Below, piece by piece: positions 1-11,553 of a stretch of 64,000 nt of DNA. The stretch covers positions 372,001 through 436,000 of the forward strand of contig NZ_JAERQZ010000002.1 of NCBI RefSeq assembly GCF_016735515.1, given 5' to 3'. The DNA is from Piscinibacter sp. HJYY11 (GTDB taxonomy: Bacteria; Pseudomonadota; Gammaproteobacteria; Burkholderiales; Burkholderiaceae_C). Each line of letters starts with the position of its first letter. Within the stretch, counting starts at the first letter, position 1. The notes below the pieces were generated by a model. The model had not been told where the DNA came from, ran no database searches, and saw nothing but the letters and a program-made list of their open reading frames with translations. Made by a program: the position numbers and the translations under genes.

Positions 1-1911
1 GCCGACTGCGCCGTGACGCTCGCCGACTACGCCGGCTTCAAGGGCGAGGCGATGAGCATGGGCGAGCGCACGCCGCTCGCATCGCTCGACGCGCCGGCCT
101 CCGGCCGCATGGCGGTCGGCGAGGCGCTGACCAACCTGCTCGCCGCGCCTTTCGACCTGCCGCGCGTGAAGCTCAGCTGCAACTGGATGGCCGCGTGTGG
201 CGAAGCCGGTGAAGACGCGGCGCTCTACGACACCGTGAAGGCGGTCGGCATGGAGCTCTGCCCCGCACTCGGCATCAGCGTGCCGGTCGGCAAGGACAGC
301 CTCTCGATGCGCACCCGCTGGAGCGAGAACGGCCAGGCCAAGCAGGTCACCGCGCCGGTGAGCCTGATCGTCAGCGCCTTCGCCTCGCTCGACGACGTGC
401 GGCCCACGCTGACGCCGCAGCTGCAGCCCGGAGACACCACGCTGATCCTCATCGACCTCGGCCAGGGCAAGGGCCGCATGGGCGGCTCGATGCTGGCCCA
501 GGTGCTCAACCAGTTCGGCCACGAAGTGCCCGACGTCGACGACCCACAGCAGCTCAAGTCGCTGGTCCTCGCCATCAACCAGCTGCGCAGCGAAGGCAGG
601 CTGCTGGCCTACCACGACCGCAGTGACGGCGGCCTCTGGGCGGCGGTGTGCGAAATGGCCTTCGCCGGCCACCTGGGTGTGAGCCTCAACGTCGACATGC
701 TGGTCACGGAAGGCGACGGCATCAGTGACAGCCGCGCCGAATACGGCGACTCGAAGAACTGGGCCACCCAGGTCAGCACCCGCCGCGCCGAGCTGACGCT
801 GCGCGCGCTCTTCAACGAGGAGCTCGGTGTCGTGATCCAGGTGCCCACCGCCGTGCGCAACGAGGTCATGCAGACGCTGCGCGAGCACGGCCTCAGCAAG
901 CACAGCCACTTCATCGGGAAGCCCAACGACAAGGGCGTGGTCGAGGTATGGCGCGACGCCAAGGCCGTCTTCAGCGCCCCGTTGCGCGACCTGCACCAGG
1001 CCTGGGACGAGGTGAGCTGGCGCATCGCCCAGTTGCGCGACAACCCCGTCTGCGCGGACCAGGAACACGCGGCCGCGGGCCGCACCGAAGACCCCGGCCT
1101 GCACGTGCACCTGACCTTCGAGCCGCAAGCGCCTGCGATCCAGAGCAAGCGCCCGAAGGTCGCCATCCTGCGCGAGCAGGGCGTCAACAGCCACGTCGAG
1201 ATGAGCTACGCCATGCACCAGGCGGGCTTCGACACCTTCGACGTGCACATGACCGACCTGCAGACAGGCCGTGCGCGGCTCGACATGTTCCAGGGCTTCG
1301 TCGCCTGCGGTGGCTTCTCGTACGGTGACACGCTCGGCGCCGGCGAGGGCTGGGCGCGCTCGATCATGTTCAACGGCACGCTGGCCGAGCAGTTCGCCGC
1401 CTTCTTCCAGCGGCAGGAAACGTTTGCGCTCGGCGTGTGCAACGGCTGCCAGATGATGGCCGCGCTCGCACGCATCATCCCCGGCGCGCAGGCCTGGCCC
1501 AAGTTCACCCGCAACAAGAGCGAGCAGTTCGAGGCCCGCCTGTCGCTGGTGGAAGTGCTGCCGAGCCCGTCGATCTTCTTCGCCGGCATGGAAGGCAGCC
1601 GCATCCCCATCGCCGTGGCGCACGGCGAGGGTTACGCCGACTTCTCGCAGCGGGGTGATGCAGGCAAGGTGCACCGTGCGATGCGCTTCGTCGACCACAC
1701 CGGTGCGCCCACCGAGGCCTACCCCTACAACCCCAACGGCAGCCCGGGCGGCCTCACCTCGGTGACCACCGCCGATGGCCGCTTCACCGTGCTGATGCCG
1801 CACCCCGAGCGTGTGTTCCGCAACATCCAGAAAAGCTGGACGAGCGGCGACAAGAGCGCGCACAGCCCGTGGATGCAGATGTTCCACAACGCACGCCGCT
1901 GGGCGAAGTAA
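1..1911 (+). CDS. purL: Phosphoribosylformylglycinamidine synthase, C-terminal part (runs in from left edge)
   Basis: Purine biosynthesis enzyme that converts FGAR to FGAM using glutamine and ATP. The reading frame is open at base 1, so roughly the first half of the usual ~1,300-residue large-type PurL lies outside the window. What remains is the second AIRS-like catalytic domain (GKDSLSMRTRW, YHDRSDGGL) followed by a class I glutamine amidotransferase domain. The nucleophile Cys sits in GVCNGCQMMA (codon 1438-1440), and the His/Glu of the triad sit in MPHPERVFR near the end. The stop is TAA at 1909. The domain order is that of the single-chain PurL of gamma- and betaproteobacteria, not the PurLQS complex. 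Confidence 0.97.
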   Translation, partial: ADCAVTLADYAGFKGEAMSMGERTPLASLDAPASGRMAVGEALTNLLAAPFDLPRVKLSCNWMAACGEAGEDAALYDTVKAVGMELCPALGISVPVGKDSLSMRTRWSENGQAKQVTAPVSLIVSAFASLDDVRPTLTPQLQPGDTTLILIDLGQGKGRMGGSMLAQVLNQFGHEVPDVDDPQQLKSLVLAINQLRSEGRLLAYHDRSDGGLWAAVCEMAFAGHLGVSLNVDMLVTEGDGISDSRAEYGDSKNWATQVSTRRAELTLRALFNEELGVVIQVPTAVRNEVMQTLREHGLSKHSHFIGKPNDKGVVEVWRDAKAVFSAPLRDLHQAWDEVSWRIAQLRDNPVCADQEHAAAGRTEDPGLHVHLTFEPQAPAIQSKRPKVAILREQGVNSHVEMSYAMHQAGFDTFDVHMTDLQTGRARLDMFQGFVACGGFSYGDTLGAGEGWARSIMFNGTLAEQFAAFFQRQETFALGVCNGCQMMAALARIIPGAQAWPKFTRNKSEQFEARLSLVEVLPSPSIFFAGMEGSRIPIAVAHGEGYADFSQRGDAGKVHRAMRFVDHTGAPTEAYPYNPNGSPGGLTSVTTADGRFTVLMPHPERVFRNIQKSWTSGDKSAHSPWMQMFHNARRWAK

Positions 1912-1922
1912 GGACAGCCAAC

Positions 1923-2165
1923 ATGCACAAGCCGCCCGTCAGGTACCTGGTCATCATCGAGTCCGATGGCGCGATGGTCGCCAAGCTCTACGACGCGAAC
2001 TACAGGCACGAGAACGACATCGACGCCGGCTCTGAAGAGGTGGCGGTGATGACCAAGGGCTTGAAGCCCACGAAGAACGGCAACGATGCCACCTGGTCCA
2101 AGGTGCTCGTGGGCCACGGCGAGGTGGAACGCCGGGCGGCCGAGATCTACACCCTGGACGTTTAA
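1923..2165 (+). CDS. Hypothetical small protein (80 aa)
   Basis: Starts 11 nt after the purL stop, at the ATG beginning MHKPPVRYLVIIESDG. A longer in-frame version starting at 1869 would run back through the end of purL and is less likely. The product is small, soluble and mixed in charge, with no signal peptide, membrane segment or Cys motif. I do not recognise the family. The close spacing behind purL and ahead of the monooxygenase suggests co-transcription. No Shine-Dalgarno sequence better than AAGGACAG is visible just upstream. Confidence 0.7.
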   Translation: MHKPPVRYLVIIESDGAMVAKLYDANYRHENDIDAGSEEVAVMTKGLKPTKNGNDATWSKVLVGHGEVERRAAEIYTLDV

Positions 2166-2179
2166 GCCACGACAAGAAC

Positions 2180-3412
2180 ATGAACATTGCCATCGCCGGC
2201 GGGGGCATCGGCGGCTTGACCCTGGCCTTGGCGCTGCACCAGCGCGGCATCTCGTGCACGGTCTATGAAGCGGCGCCGCAGCTGCGCCCGCTGGGCGTCG
2301 GTGTGAACCTGCTGCCGCATTCGGTGAAGGAGCTGGCCGAACTCGGCCTGCAGGAGGCGCTGGCTGCGACGGCAATCGAAACCGCATCGCTCACCTACTA
2401 CAACAAGTTCGGCCAGACGATCTGGAGCGAGCCGCGTGGCCTCGCCGCGGGCTACCCGGTGCCGCAGTACTCCATCCACCGCGGCGAGCTGCACATGATC
2501 CTGCTCGACGCGGTGCTGCGCCGCCTGGGGCCGGAGCGTGTGGTGCTGGGCCACCAGCTGACGGGCTTCGTGAACAGTGGCCAGAAGGTGCAGGCGAAGT
2601 TCACGCGCCTGCTCGACCACAGCGCGGTCACCATCGAGGCCGATGCGCTGGTCGCGGCCGATGGCATCCACTCCGCGGCGCGCAAGCAGATGTGGCCGAA
2701 CGAAGGCGCCCCGCGCTATGGCCAGCGCGTGCTCTGGCGCGCGATCACCGAAGGCGAGCCGTTCGGTGACGGCCGCTCGATGTTCATGGCTGGCCACCCC
2801 GACGTGAAGTTCGTCGCCTACCCGATCTCGCGCAAGCTGGCCGAGCAGGGGCGCTCGCGCATCAACTGGATCGCCGAGCTGTCGGTGCCCGAGATGCCCA
2901 CCCGCACCGACTGGAACCGCGAAGTCGACATCAGCGTCTTCGCCGAGCCCTTCGACAGCTGGAAGTGGGAGTGGATCGACATCCCCAAGCTGATCCGCGG
3001 CGCGTCGGCCGTCTACGAATTCCCGCTCGTCGACCGCGACCCGCTGCCGCACTGGCGCCAGGGCCGCGTGACGCTGCTGGGCGATGCGGCGCACCCGATG
3101 TACCCCATCGGCTCGAATGGCGCCTCGCAGGCCATCCTCGACGTGCGGGCACTGGCCGATTCGCTCGCCGGCAAGGGCAAGCTCGAAGCCGCGCTCGAAG
3201 CCTACGAGGCCGAGCGCCTGCCCAAGACGGCCAACATCGTGCTGCTCAACCGCCAGAACGGGCCCGAGCAGGTGATGGCGATCGCCGAGCAGCGTGCGCC
3301 GCAGGGCTTCAAGCACATCCACGACGTGATGCCGCGCGAAGAACTCGAAGGCATTGCCGCCCGCTACAAGCAGGTCGCGGGGTTCACGAAAGACCAGGTC
3401 AAGAAGGCCTGA
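2180..3412 (+). CDS. FAD-dependent monooxygenase, PhzS-like
   Basis: A 410-residue group A flavoprotein hydroxylase. The N-terminal FAD dinucleotide-binding fold is IAGGGIGGLTLALAL followed by the acidic end of strand 2 (VYEAAP). The middle DG motif is VAADGIHSAARK, and the second FAD motif is LLGDAAHPMYPIGSNGASQA. Segments such as RPLGVGVNLLP, PQYSIHRGELHMILL and VDRDPLPHW closely resemble the phenazine hydroxylase PhzS. No phenazine genes are nearby, so the substrate is probably another aromatic acid. It needs NAD(P)H and O2 and is expected to be cytoplasmic. The substrate is not deducible from sequence. Confidence 0.88.
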   Translation: MNIAIAGGGIGGLTLALALHQRGISCTVYEAAPQLRPLGVGVNLLPHSVKELAELGLQEALAATAIETASLTYYNKFGQTIWSEPRGLAAGYPVPQYSIHRGELHMILLDAVLRRLGPERVVLGHQLTGFVNSGQKVQAKFTRLLDHSAVTIEADALVAADGIHSAARKQMWPNEGAPRYGQRVLWRAITEGEPFGDGRSMFMAGHPDVKFVAYPISRKLAEQGRSRINWIAELSVPEMPTRTDWNREVDISVFAEPFDSWKWEWIDIPKLIRGASAVYEFPLVDRDPLPHWRQGRVTLLGDAAHPMYPIGSNGASQAILDVRALADSLAGKGKLEAALEAYEAERLPKTANIVLLNRQNGPEQVMAIAEQRAPQGFKHIHDVMPREELEGIAARYKQVAGFTKDQVKKA

Positions 3413-3422
3413 GCCTGCCGGC

Positions 3423-4016
3423 TCAGCGCGGACCGTAGACCACCGCCCGCACGAACTGCGCGGTCGTCGCGGTGAGCTGCGGCAGCTCGCCGATGCGGTC
3501 CTGTTCCACCTTCTGCAACACGAGCTCGTTGATGCCACCGACGATGCTCAGCGCGAGCGCAGGCGGCAACGGCGGATGCTGGCGCCCTTCATGCGGCCGG
3601 TTCACCACTTCGACGATGAAATCGGCCAGTTGCTGGTTGACGCGCCGCCGCGCCTGCAGACCGGCGGGGCCGAGGCTCAGGATCGCGATGAAGAGCGTCT
3701 TGAGCAGGGCCGGGTTGCTGGCCATCGTGGAGAGGTAGGCCTCCAGCGCCTTCTCGGCCTGGGTCAGCGGGTCGTGCGTCGGGTCGATGGCATCGCGCAG
3801 CACGCCCAGCGACTGTCGGCTGGCCGCCTCGTAGAGCGCGATCAGGCAGTCTTCCTTGGTGGCGAAATGTTCGTAGAAGGTGCGGCGCGACACCCGGGCG
3901 ATGGCGGCCAGGTCGGCGATGGTGGTGTCGGCGTATCCCTTGGCGGCCACCGCCTCGGCCATCGCGTCGAGCAGGCGGCGGCGGTGGCTGGTGTCCGGGT
4001 CGGCAGAAACGGGCAT
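3423..4016 (-). CDS. TetR/AcrR family transcriptional regulator
   Basis: A 197-residue repressor-type protein. The N-terminal HTH lies at about residues 10-57 (RRRLLDAMAEAVAAKGY, then TTIADLAAIARVSRRTFYEHF, then ATKEDCLIALYE), followed by a helical ligand/dimer domain ending in FVRAVVYGPR. It is divergent from the PF10118 hydrolase gene across a 100-bp gap that contains two nearly identical 18-bp palindromes. This suggests it represses both itself and the hydrolase. It converges 10 nt from the PhzS-like gene. The ligand is unknown. Confidence 0.92.
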   Translation of the reverse strand: MPVSADPDTSHRRRLLDAMAEAVAAKGYADTTIADLAAIARVSRRTFYEHFATKEDCLIALYEAASRQSLGVLRDAIDPTHDPLTQAEKALEAYLSTMASNPALLKTLFIAILSLGPAGLQARRRVNQQLADFIVEVVNRPHEGRQHPPLPPALALSIVGGINELVLQKVEQDRIGELPQLTATTAQFVRAVVYGPR

Positions 4017-4037
4017 GTCGTAGACGGGAGCTCGAAT

Positions 4038-4055
4038 TGGTACTTGACAGTACCA
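4038..4055. promoter_or_regulatory. Palindromic operator, copy 1 (TetR-type)
   Basis: TGGTACTTGACAGTACCA: perfect 7-bp arms around TGAC. It contains a TTGACA that could serve as the -35 of the rightward promoter, so bound repressor would block polymerase. It lies 21 bp upstream of the TetR gene start. Binding by that regulator is inferred from position and symmetry. Confidence 0.7.
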
Positions 4056-4080
4056 CGATCGGCCTGCAAATTCGCATCAC

Positions 4081-4098
4081 TGGTACTGATTCGTACCA
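4081..4098. promoter_or_regulatory. Palindromic operator, copy 2 (TetR-type)
   Basis: TGGTACTGATTCGTACCA: 6-bp arms TGGTAC/GTACCA around TGATTC. It is the same length and has the same outer arms as the copy at 4038-4055, with centres 43 bp apart (about four helical turns). It sits 18 bp upstream of the hydrolase GTG, where bound repressor would cover the start region. Confidence 0.7.
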
Positions 4099-4116
4099 AC
4101 ACCGTGGAGTTTGCCC

Positions 4117-4935
4117 GTGACCGACCTCGTGGTTCGCCGCCTGTTGATCGACCTGGAGAGCGACATCCCGCGCCGCTGGTGCGGTGGCGATGCCTTCCGG
4201 ACGGCCTTGTTCAATGCGCTGTCGATGAGCTTCCCGCTGGGCGAGCAGTTCTTCATCGACTCGGTGCGCGACGGCGTGAAGCAACTGCCTGAGGACCAGC
4301 GCGAGCGCTTCGCCAAGGAAGTCCAGGGCTTCATCGGCCAGGAGGCGACGCACCGCCGCATCCACGGCCTCTTCAACGCCCACCTGGACAAGCAGGGCTT
4401 CACCAACGCTTGGGAAAAGCGCATCGAGAAACGCACCCGCCTGTTTGACGACGCCGATGTGCGCCACCGTGTGGCCGCCACCGCCGCCACCGAGCACTTC
4501 ACGGCCATCCTCGCCGAGTGGATGCTGCAGAACACCTGGGCACTCGACGACGCCGAGCCCCGCCTGCGCACGATGTGGATGTGGCACGCCTCGGAAGAGA
4601 GCGAGCACCGCAGCACCGCCTTCGACGTCTACGTGGCGCTGGGCGGCAACCACGCGTGGCGCATCAAGTGGTTCAAGAGCGGCACCATCCTCTTCCTCAC
4701 CGACGTGACACGCCAGACGCTGCGCAACCTGTGGGACGACGGCGCACTGTTCAGCCTCAAGACCTGGCGCAGCGCGTGGAGCTACCTCTTCGGCAAGCGC
4801 GGCCTGGTGCGCCTGACCTACGGCCCCTGGAAGGCCTACCTGCGCGAAGACTTCCACCCGCGCCAGCAGGACGACAAGCTGTCGCGGGACTGGCTGCAGG
4901 CCAACGCGGGGCAGTTCTCGGTCGTCGGGAAGTGA
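4117..4935 (+). CDS. Predicted metal-dependent hydrolase (PF10118 family)
   Basis: About 272 residues. GTG at 4117 is preferred because GGAG at 4106-4109 is spaced 7 nt from it; a TTG at 4111 is also in frame. The protein matches the COG3687-type predicted metal-dependent hydrolases. It is rich in His/Glu motifs suited to a di-metal site, including FIGQEATHRRIH, ATEHFTAI and WHASEESEHRSTAFDVY. No signal peptide is present. It is divergent from a TetR regulator and converges with the molybdoenzyme gene, whose stop abuts this one. Substrate and reaction are unknown; the family name is a prediction, not a demonstrated activity. Confidence 0.82.
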   Translation: MTDLVVRRLLIDLESDIPRRWCGGDAFRTALFNALSMSFPLGEQFFIDSVRDGVKQLPEDQRERFAKEVQGFIGQEATHRRIHGLFNAHLDKQGFTNAWEKRIEKRTRLFDDADVRHRVAATAATEHFTAILAEWMLQNTWALDDAEPRLRTMWMWHASEESEHRSTAFDVYVALGGNHAWRIKWFKSGTILFLTDVTRQTLRNLWDDGALFSLKTWRSAWSYLFGKRGLVRLTYGPWKAYLREDFHPRQQDDKLSRDWLQANAGQFSVVGK

Positions 4936-7146
4936 CTAGGCGGCGGTCACCTCGACGGCCACGCCACCCAGCACCGCGTTGCCCGACAGCGGGTCACGCA
5001 GCCGCTCGTCGAGCACCGCGTTGAGGTTGGCCCCCGGCCGCTCGGCAGCCACGCTGAGCCGCGCGCCGGGCAGGTGATGGCCCCAGCCGTGCGGGAGGCT
5101 GACGACGCCCGGCATCACGCTGTTGCTCACCTCCACCTGCGCTTCGATCGCCTGGCCATCGTGGCCGGTGATGCGGGCGAGCGCGCCGTCGACGAGCTTC
5201 AGCCGTGCCGCGTCGGCCGGGTTCACGATCGCCGTGCAGCGGAACGGGCCCTTGGCCAGCAGCGGCAGGTTGTGCATCCAGCTGTTGTTCGAGCGCACGT
5301 GGCGGCGGCCGATGATGACCATCTCGGGCAGCGGCTTCGCCATGTCGGCCGCGGCACGTTGCAGGTCGTTCATCAGCAGCGGTGGTGCGAGTTCGACCTT
5401 GCCGCTGGGTGTGCGCAGCACTTCAGGAATGCGCGGCTGCAAGGGCCCGAGGTCGATGCCGCCCTCTGCGGCTGCGACCTTCGCGAGCGTGAGGCCGTCG
5501 GGCCGGGCGCCGAAGCCATCGCCATAGGGGCCGCTGCGCAGGGACAAATCGAGGCGACGCTCGGGCCCGGTGTGCACCGAAATCTCGCGCATCACGGCCT
5601 CGGCGTTCTCCGGCCAGCCGCGCTGCAGCTCCGCGAACATCATCTCGTCGTCGAGCTGCTGCACATCGACGCCTGCACCCTTGCCCTGGAAGAGGCCGAT
5701 CAGCCTGACGAGGATCTGCCAGTCGCGCAGGTGGCCCTCAGGCGCGGGCAGTGCGGGCGGGCTGAACCGCACATGGTTGCGGTAGGCGAATTGCGGCAGT
5801 GCCACGTCGAAGTGCGCATCCTCCAGCGGCGCGAGGCCGGGCAGGATCACGTCCGCATGCCGCGTGGTCTCGTTGAGGTAGATGTCGTAGCTGAGCATGA
5901 AGTCGAGCTGGTCCAGCGCCTTCGACACACGTTCGCCGTTGGGGGCCGAGAGCACCGGGTTGCTGGCGATCGTGATGAGCGCCTTCACCTGGCCCGGGCC
6001 GCCGGTCTCGATCTCTTCGGCCAGGCAGCCCATCGGCAGCTCGCCGAACACTTCGGGCGCACCGCTCACGCGCGATCGGTGACGGCCGGTGGTGATGCCC
6101 TTGCCGATGCCGGGCCTGCCTTCGGTGTTGGCCGAGAAGGCCGCGGACTTGGGGAACATCGCGCAGCCCGGTTCGTCGAGGTGACCGGTGAGCACGTTGA
6201 GCACGTCGATGAGCCAGCTGGCCAGCGAGCCATGGGCCTGCGTGCAGGTCCCGAGCCGGCCGTAGACGGCCGCACGCTCGGCCTTTGCCAGATCACGAGC
6301 CAACTGACGGATGTCGTCGGCCGCGATGCCGCAGCGGGCCGACACAGCCTCGGGGGTGAAGGGCGTGACGGCCTGCTGGAGCTCCTCGACGCCCGCCACA
6401 TGCTCGGCGATGCGGCCCAGGCGCACGAGCTTCTCGGCGAAGAGCGTGTGCACCATGCCCAGCATCAGGAACGCGTCGCCACCGGGGCGGATCGGCACGT
6501 GGCGGCTCGAGATCTCGGCCGTCTCGGTGCGCCGCGGGTCCACCACGATCAACTGGCCGCCGCGCTCACGGAGCGCCTTGGCCTTGCCGCGGAAGTCGGG
6601 CACCGTCCACAGGCTGCCGTTGCTGGCCATCGGGTTGGCGCCGAGCATCAGCAGGAAATCGCAACGCTCGATGTCGGGGATGGGGATGGTCAGCCAGCTG
6701 CCGAACATCAGGCCGCTCGACAGCTGCTTGGGCATCTGGTCGAGCGTGGAGGCCGAGAAGATGTTGCGCGAGGCCATCGCCTTCATCAGCCGGCCGAGGT
6801 AGAGCATCACGCCGAACTTGTGGCCGGCGGGGTTGCCGACCGTCACGGCCACGCTGTCGTTGCCGTGAGCGGAGCGGATGGGCATGAGCCGGCGCTCGAT
6901 CTCGGCGAAGGCCTCGTCCCAGCTCGCTTCGACGAAGCGGCCGTCGCGCTTGATGAGCGGCGTCTGCACCCGGTCGGGGTCGTCCTGCAGGTCCTTCAGC
7001 GCGACACCCTTGGGGCAGATGTAGCCCTTGCTGAAGCTGTCGCTCTCCTGCCCGCGGATGGCGATGACCTGGCGGCCTTCGACCTGCACGTCGAGCCCGC
7101 AGGTCGCTTCGCAGACGGGGCAGATGTGGTGTTTCACGTGGCTCAT
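4936..7146 (-). CDS. Molybdopterin-dependent oxidoreductase (FdhF/BisC superfamily)
   Basis: A 736-residue protein of the DMSO reductase superfamily. The N-terminal [4Fe-4S] motif is CPVCEATC with a fourth Cys in SKGYICPKG (C9, C12, C16, C44). The central molybdopterin domains include LLMLGANPMASNG and IVVDPRRTETAEISSRHVPIRPGGDAF. The C-terminal dinucleotide-binding domain includes RRHVRSNNSWMHNLP and VSLPHGWGH. No twin-Arg signal is present, so it should be cytoplasmic. The region expected to hold the Mo-ligating Cys/Sec reads SASTLDQMPKQLSSGLMFG, without Cys. It starts 31 nt downstream of the XRE-type regulator on the same strand, so the two likely form an operon. The substrate is unassigned. 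Confidence 0.87.
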   Translation of the reverse strand: MSHVKHHICPVCEATCGLDVQVEGRQVIAIRGQESDSFSKGYICPKGVALKDLQDDPDRVQTPLIKRDGRFVEASWDEAFAEIERRLMPIRSAHGNDSVAVTVGNPAGHKFGVMLYLGRLMKAMASRNIFSASTLDQMPKQLSSGLMFGSWLTIPIPDIERCDFLLMLGANPMASNGSLWTVPDFRGKAKALRERGGQLIVVDPRRTETAEISSRHVPIRPGGDAFLMLGMVHTLFAEKLVRLGRIAEHVAGVEELQQAVTPFTPEAVSARCGIAADDIRQLARDLAKAERAAVYGRLGTCTQAHGSLASWLIDVLNVLTGHLDEPGCAMFPKSAAFSANTEGRPGIGKGITTGRHRSRVSGAPEVFGELPMGCLAEEIETGGPGQVKALITIASNPVLSAPNGERVSKALDQLDFMLSYDIYLNETTRHADVILPGLAPLEDAHFDVALPQFAYRNHVRFSPPALPAPEGHLRDWQILVRLIGLFQGKGAGVDVQQLDDEMMFAELQRGWPENAEAVMREISVHTGPERRLDLSLRSGPYGDGFGARPDGLTLAKVAAAEGGIDLGPLQPRIPEVLRTPSGKVELAPPLLMNDLQRAAADMAKPLPEMVIIGRRHVRSNNSWMHNLPLLAKGPFRCTAIVNPADAARLKLVDGALARITGHDGQAIEAQVEVSNSVMPGVVSLPHGWGHHLPGARLSVAAERPGANLNAVLDERLRDPLSGNAVLGGVAVEVTAA

Positions 7147-7177
7147 GCGCTGGTCTCCCTTGGCGTGTGAGACGAGG

Positions 7178-8017
7178 TTATGCCTGCTGCCGGGCGGCCA
7201 GTCCGTCGCTCATGTGACGCACCGCCTGGGCGGTGAAGTCGTCGGCGGGAAAGAAGGTCTCGAGCGCGAGCTCCGAGAGCGTGACGTCGATCGGCGTGCC
7301 GAAGACAGTGACGGTGCTCAGGAACGAGAGCACGCCAGCGGGTGTGCGCAGCTGCAGCGGCACCGCGACCGCGTTGGCAGGGATGTGCTCATGCTCGTCA
7401 ACGCCCTCGGGCACCGGGTAGCCCTGCAGTTCCTTCAGCAATTCGACCAGCACGGGGTCGGCGCTGACGTTGATCTGGTGGCGCAGGCGCTCGAACAGAT
7501 GCTCGCGCCAGCCCAGCAGGTTGACGATGCGCGGCGCCACGCCCTGCGGGTGCAGGCTGACGCGCAGCACGTTCACCGGCGGCTGCATCAGCTCGGGCGC
7601 AATGCCTTCCATGAGCAGCAGCACCGGCTGGTTGTGGGCGAGCATGTTCCAGTGACGGTCGATGGCCAGCGCAGGGTGCGGCTCGTGCGCCTTGAGCAGC
7701 CGGTCGACGGTCTGCCGTGCGACGTCCAGGGCCGGGTCGTCGAGCTTGCGCTCCGGGTAGAGCGGCGCGTAGCCGGCCGCGGTGAGCAGGGTGTTGCGCT
7801 CGCGCAGCGGCACGTCGAGCTGCTCCGCCAGGTGCAGCACCATCGCGCGGCTGGGCGAGGCGCGGCCGGTCTCGACGTAGCTGAGGTGACGGGTGGAGAT
7901 GTCGGCATCCATGGCCAGGTCGAGCTGGCTCAGGCGACGGCGCTGGCGCCACTCGCGCAGCAGGGCGCCGAACGGTTGCGCTTGGGACGAGGGCGAGGCG
8001 GCGAGGTTGGTGCTCAT
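7178..8017 (-). CDS. XRE-family regulator with MmyB-like ligand-binding domain
   Basis: 279 residues from the ATG at 8017 (MSTNLAAS); a GTG 9 nt upstream is also in frame. The N-terminal helix-turn-helix is LLREWRQRRRLSQLDLAMDADISTRHLSYVETGRASPSR. The remaining ~190 residues match the MmyB-like PAS-type ligand-binding domain common in actinobacterial and proteobacterial regulators (DRHWNMLAHNQPVLLLM). It lies immediately upstream of the molybdoenzyme and divergent from a small membrane protein, with a 21-bp perfect palindrome in the shared intergenic region. Autoregulation and control of both flanking units is the likely role. Confidence 0.88.
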   Translation of the reverse strand: MSTNLAASPSSQAQPFGALLREWRQRRRLSQLDLAMDADISTRHLSYVETGRASPSRAMVLHLAEQLDVPLRERNTLLTAAGYAPLYPERKLDDPALDVARQTVDRLLKAHEPHPALAIDRHWNMLAHNQPVLLLMEGIAPELMQPPVNVLRVSLHPQGVAPRIVNLLGWREHLFERLRHQINVSADPVLVELLKELQGYPVPEGVDEHEHIPANAVAVPLQLRTPAGVLSFLSTVTVFGTPIDVTLSELALETFFPADDFTAQAVRHMSDGLAARQQA

Positions 8018-8050
8018 GGGCCGCACCTTACTCCAGCGCTGCTGCCAGAC

Positions 8051-8071
8051 CCATGACCTGCCAGGTCATGG
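8051..8071. promoter_or_regulatory. 21-bp perfect palindrome, probable operator
   Basis: 10-bp arms CCATGACCTG and CAGGTCATGG around a single C. It lies between the divergent XRE-family regulator (start 8017) and the small membrane protein gene (start 8141). Symmetry and position make it the best candidate binding site of that regulator. Confidence 0.7.
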
Positions 8072-8140
8072 ACCGGCTGCACGGCCCGGCCGAGCATTCA
8101 GCACATGCCGCACACCGCGGTGCAACCCCAGGAGATGCTC

Positions 8141-8554
8141 ATGTCACACCTTTCCGTCACCCCGTTCCTGCGCAATGTGTTGATCGCCGATGGCGCGATG
8201 GGCGTCGTCACCGCCCTCGTGATGCTGCTCGGCAGCGATGTCCTGCAGCCGCTGCTGCAGCTGCCGGCCTGGCTGATGTTGGTCGGCGGCGCGGTGCTCG
8301 CGGCCTATGGGCTGCTCGTCGGCTGGCTGTCGAGGCGTGGCAGCCTGCCGCGCGGTCTGCTGTGGGCGTTGGTCGTGTTCAACCTCGCCTGGGCGTTCGA
8401 CTTCGCGCTGGTCGCGTTCGCGAGCTGGCTGCAACCGAGCGCACTGGGCCAGGCCTTCCTCGGCGCGCACATCGTCGCGGGGCTGCTCTTCGCGCAGCTG
8501 CAGTACATGGCCCTGCAGCGGGACCGCGCGCTGGGTGGGCGCGTTCCCGCCTGA
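8141..8554 (+). CDS. Small four-helix integral membrane protein, unknown function
   Basis: 137 residues. The ATG at 8141 is chosen because AGGAG (8130-8134) sits 6 nt before it; upstream in-frame ATGs at 8105 and 8135 are less well placed. Four hydrophobic segments are visible, roughly residues 12-31, 40-62, 72-97 and 104-124, with short loops (SRRGS, WLQPSALGQ) and no large soluble domain. I do not recognise a named family. It is divergent from the XRE-type regulator across a perfect palindrome, so it may be that regulator's target. Confidence 0.75.
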   Translation: MSHLSVTPFLRNVLIADGAMGVVTALVMLLGSDVLQPLLQLPAWLMLVGGAVLAAYGLLVGWLSRRGSLPRGLLWALVVFNLAWAFDFALVAFASWLQPSALGQAFLGAHIVAGLLFAQLQYMALQRDRALGGRVPA

Positions 8555-8558
8555 GGGG

Positions 8559-11507
<2,949 letters not shown>

Positions 11508-11553
11508 TTCTTTTCCAGCAGCGAAGGGCAGGGCGGGGCGGGAAGCGGGGAAA

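Noticed and set aside
2180..3412. Phenazine biosynthesis (phz) cluster suggested by the PhzS-like gene
   Set aside because: No phzA-G homologues are in the window; only the monooxygenase family is shared.
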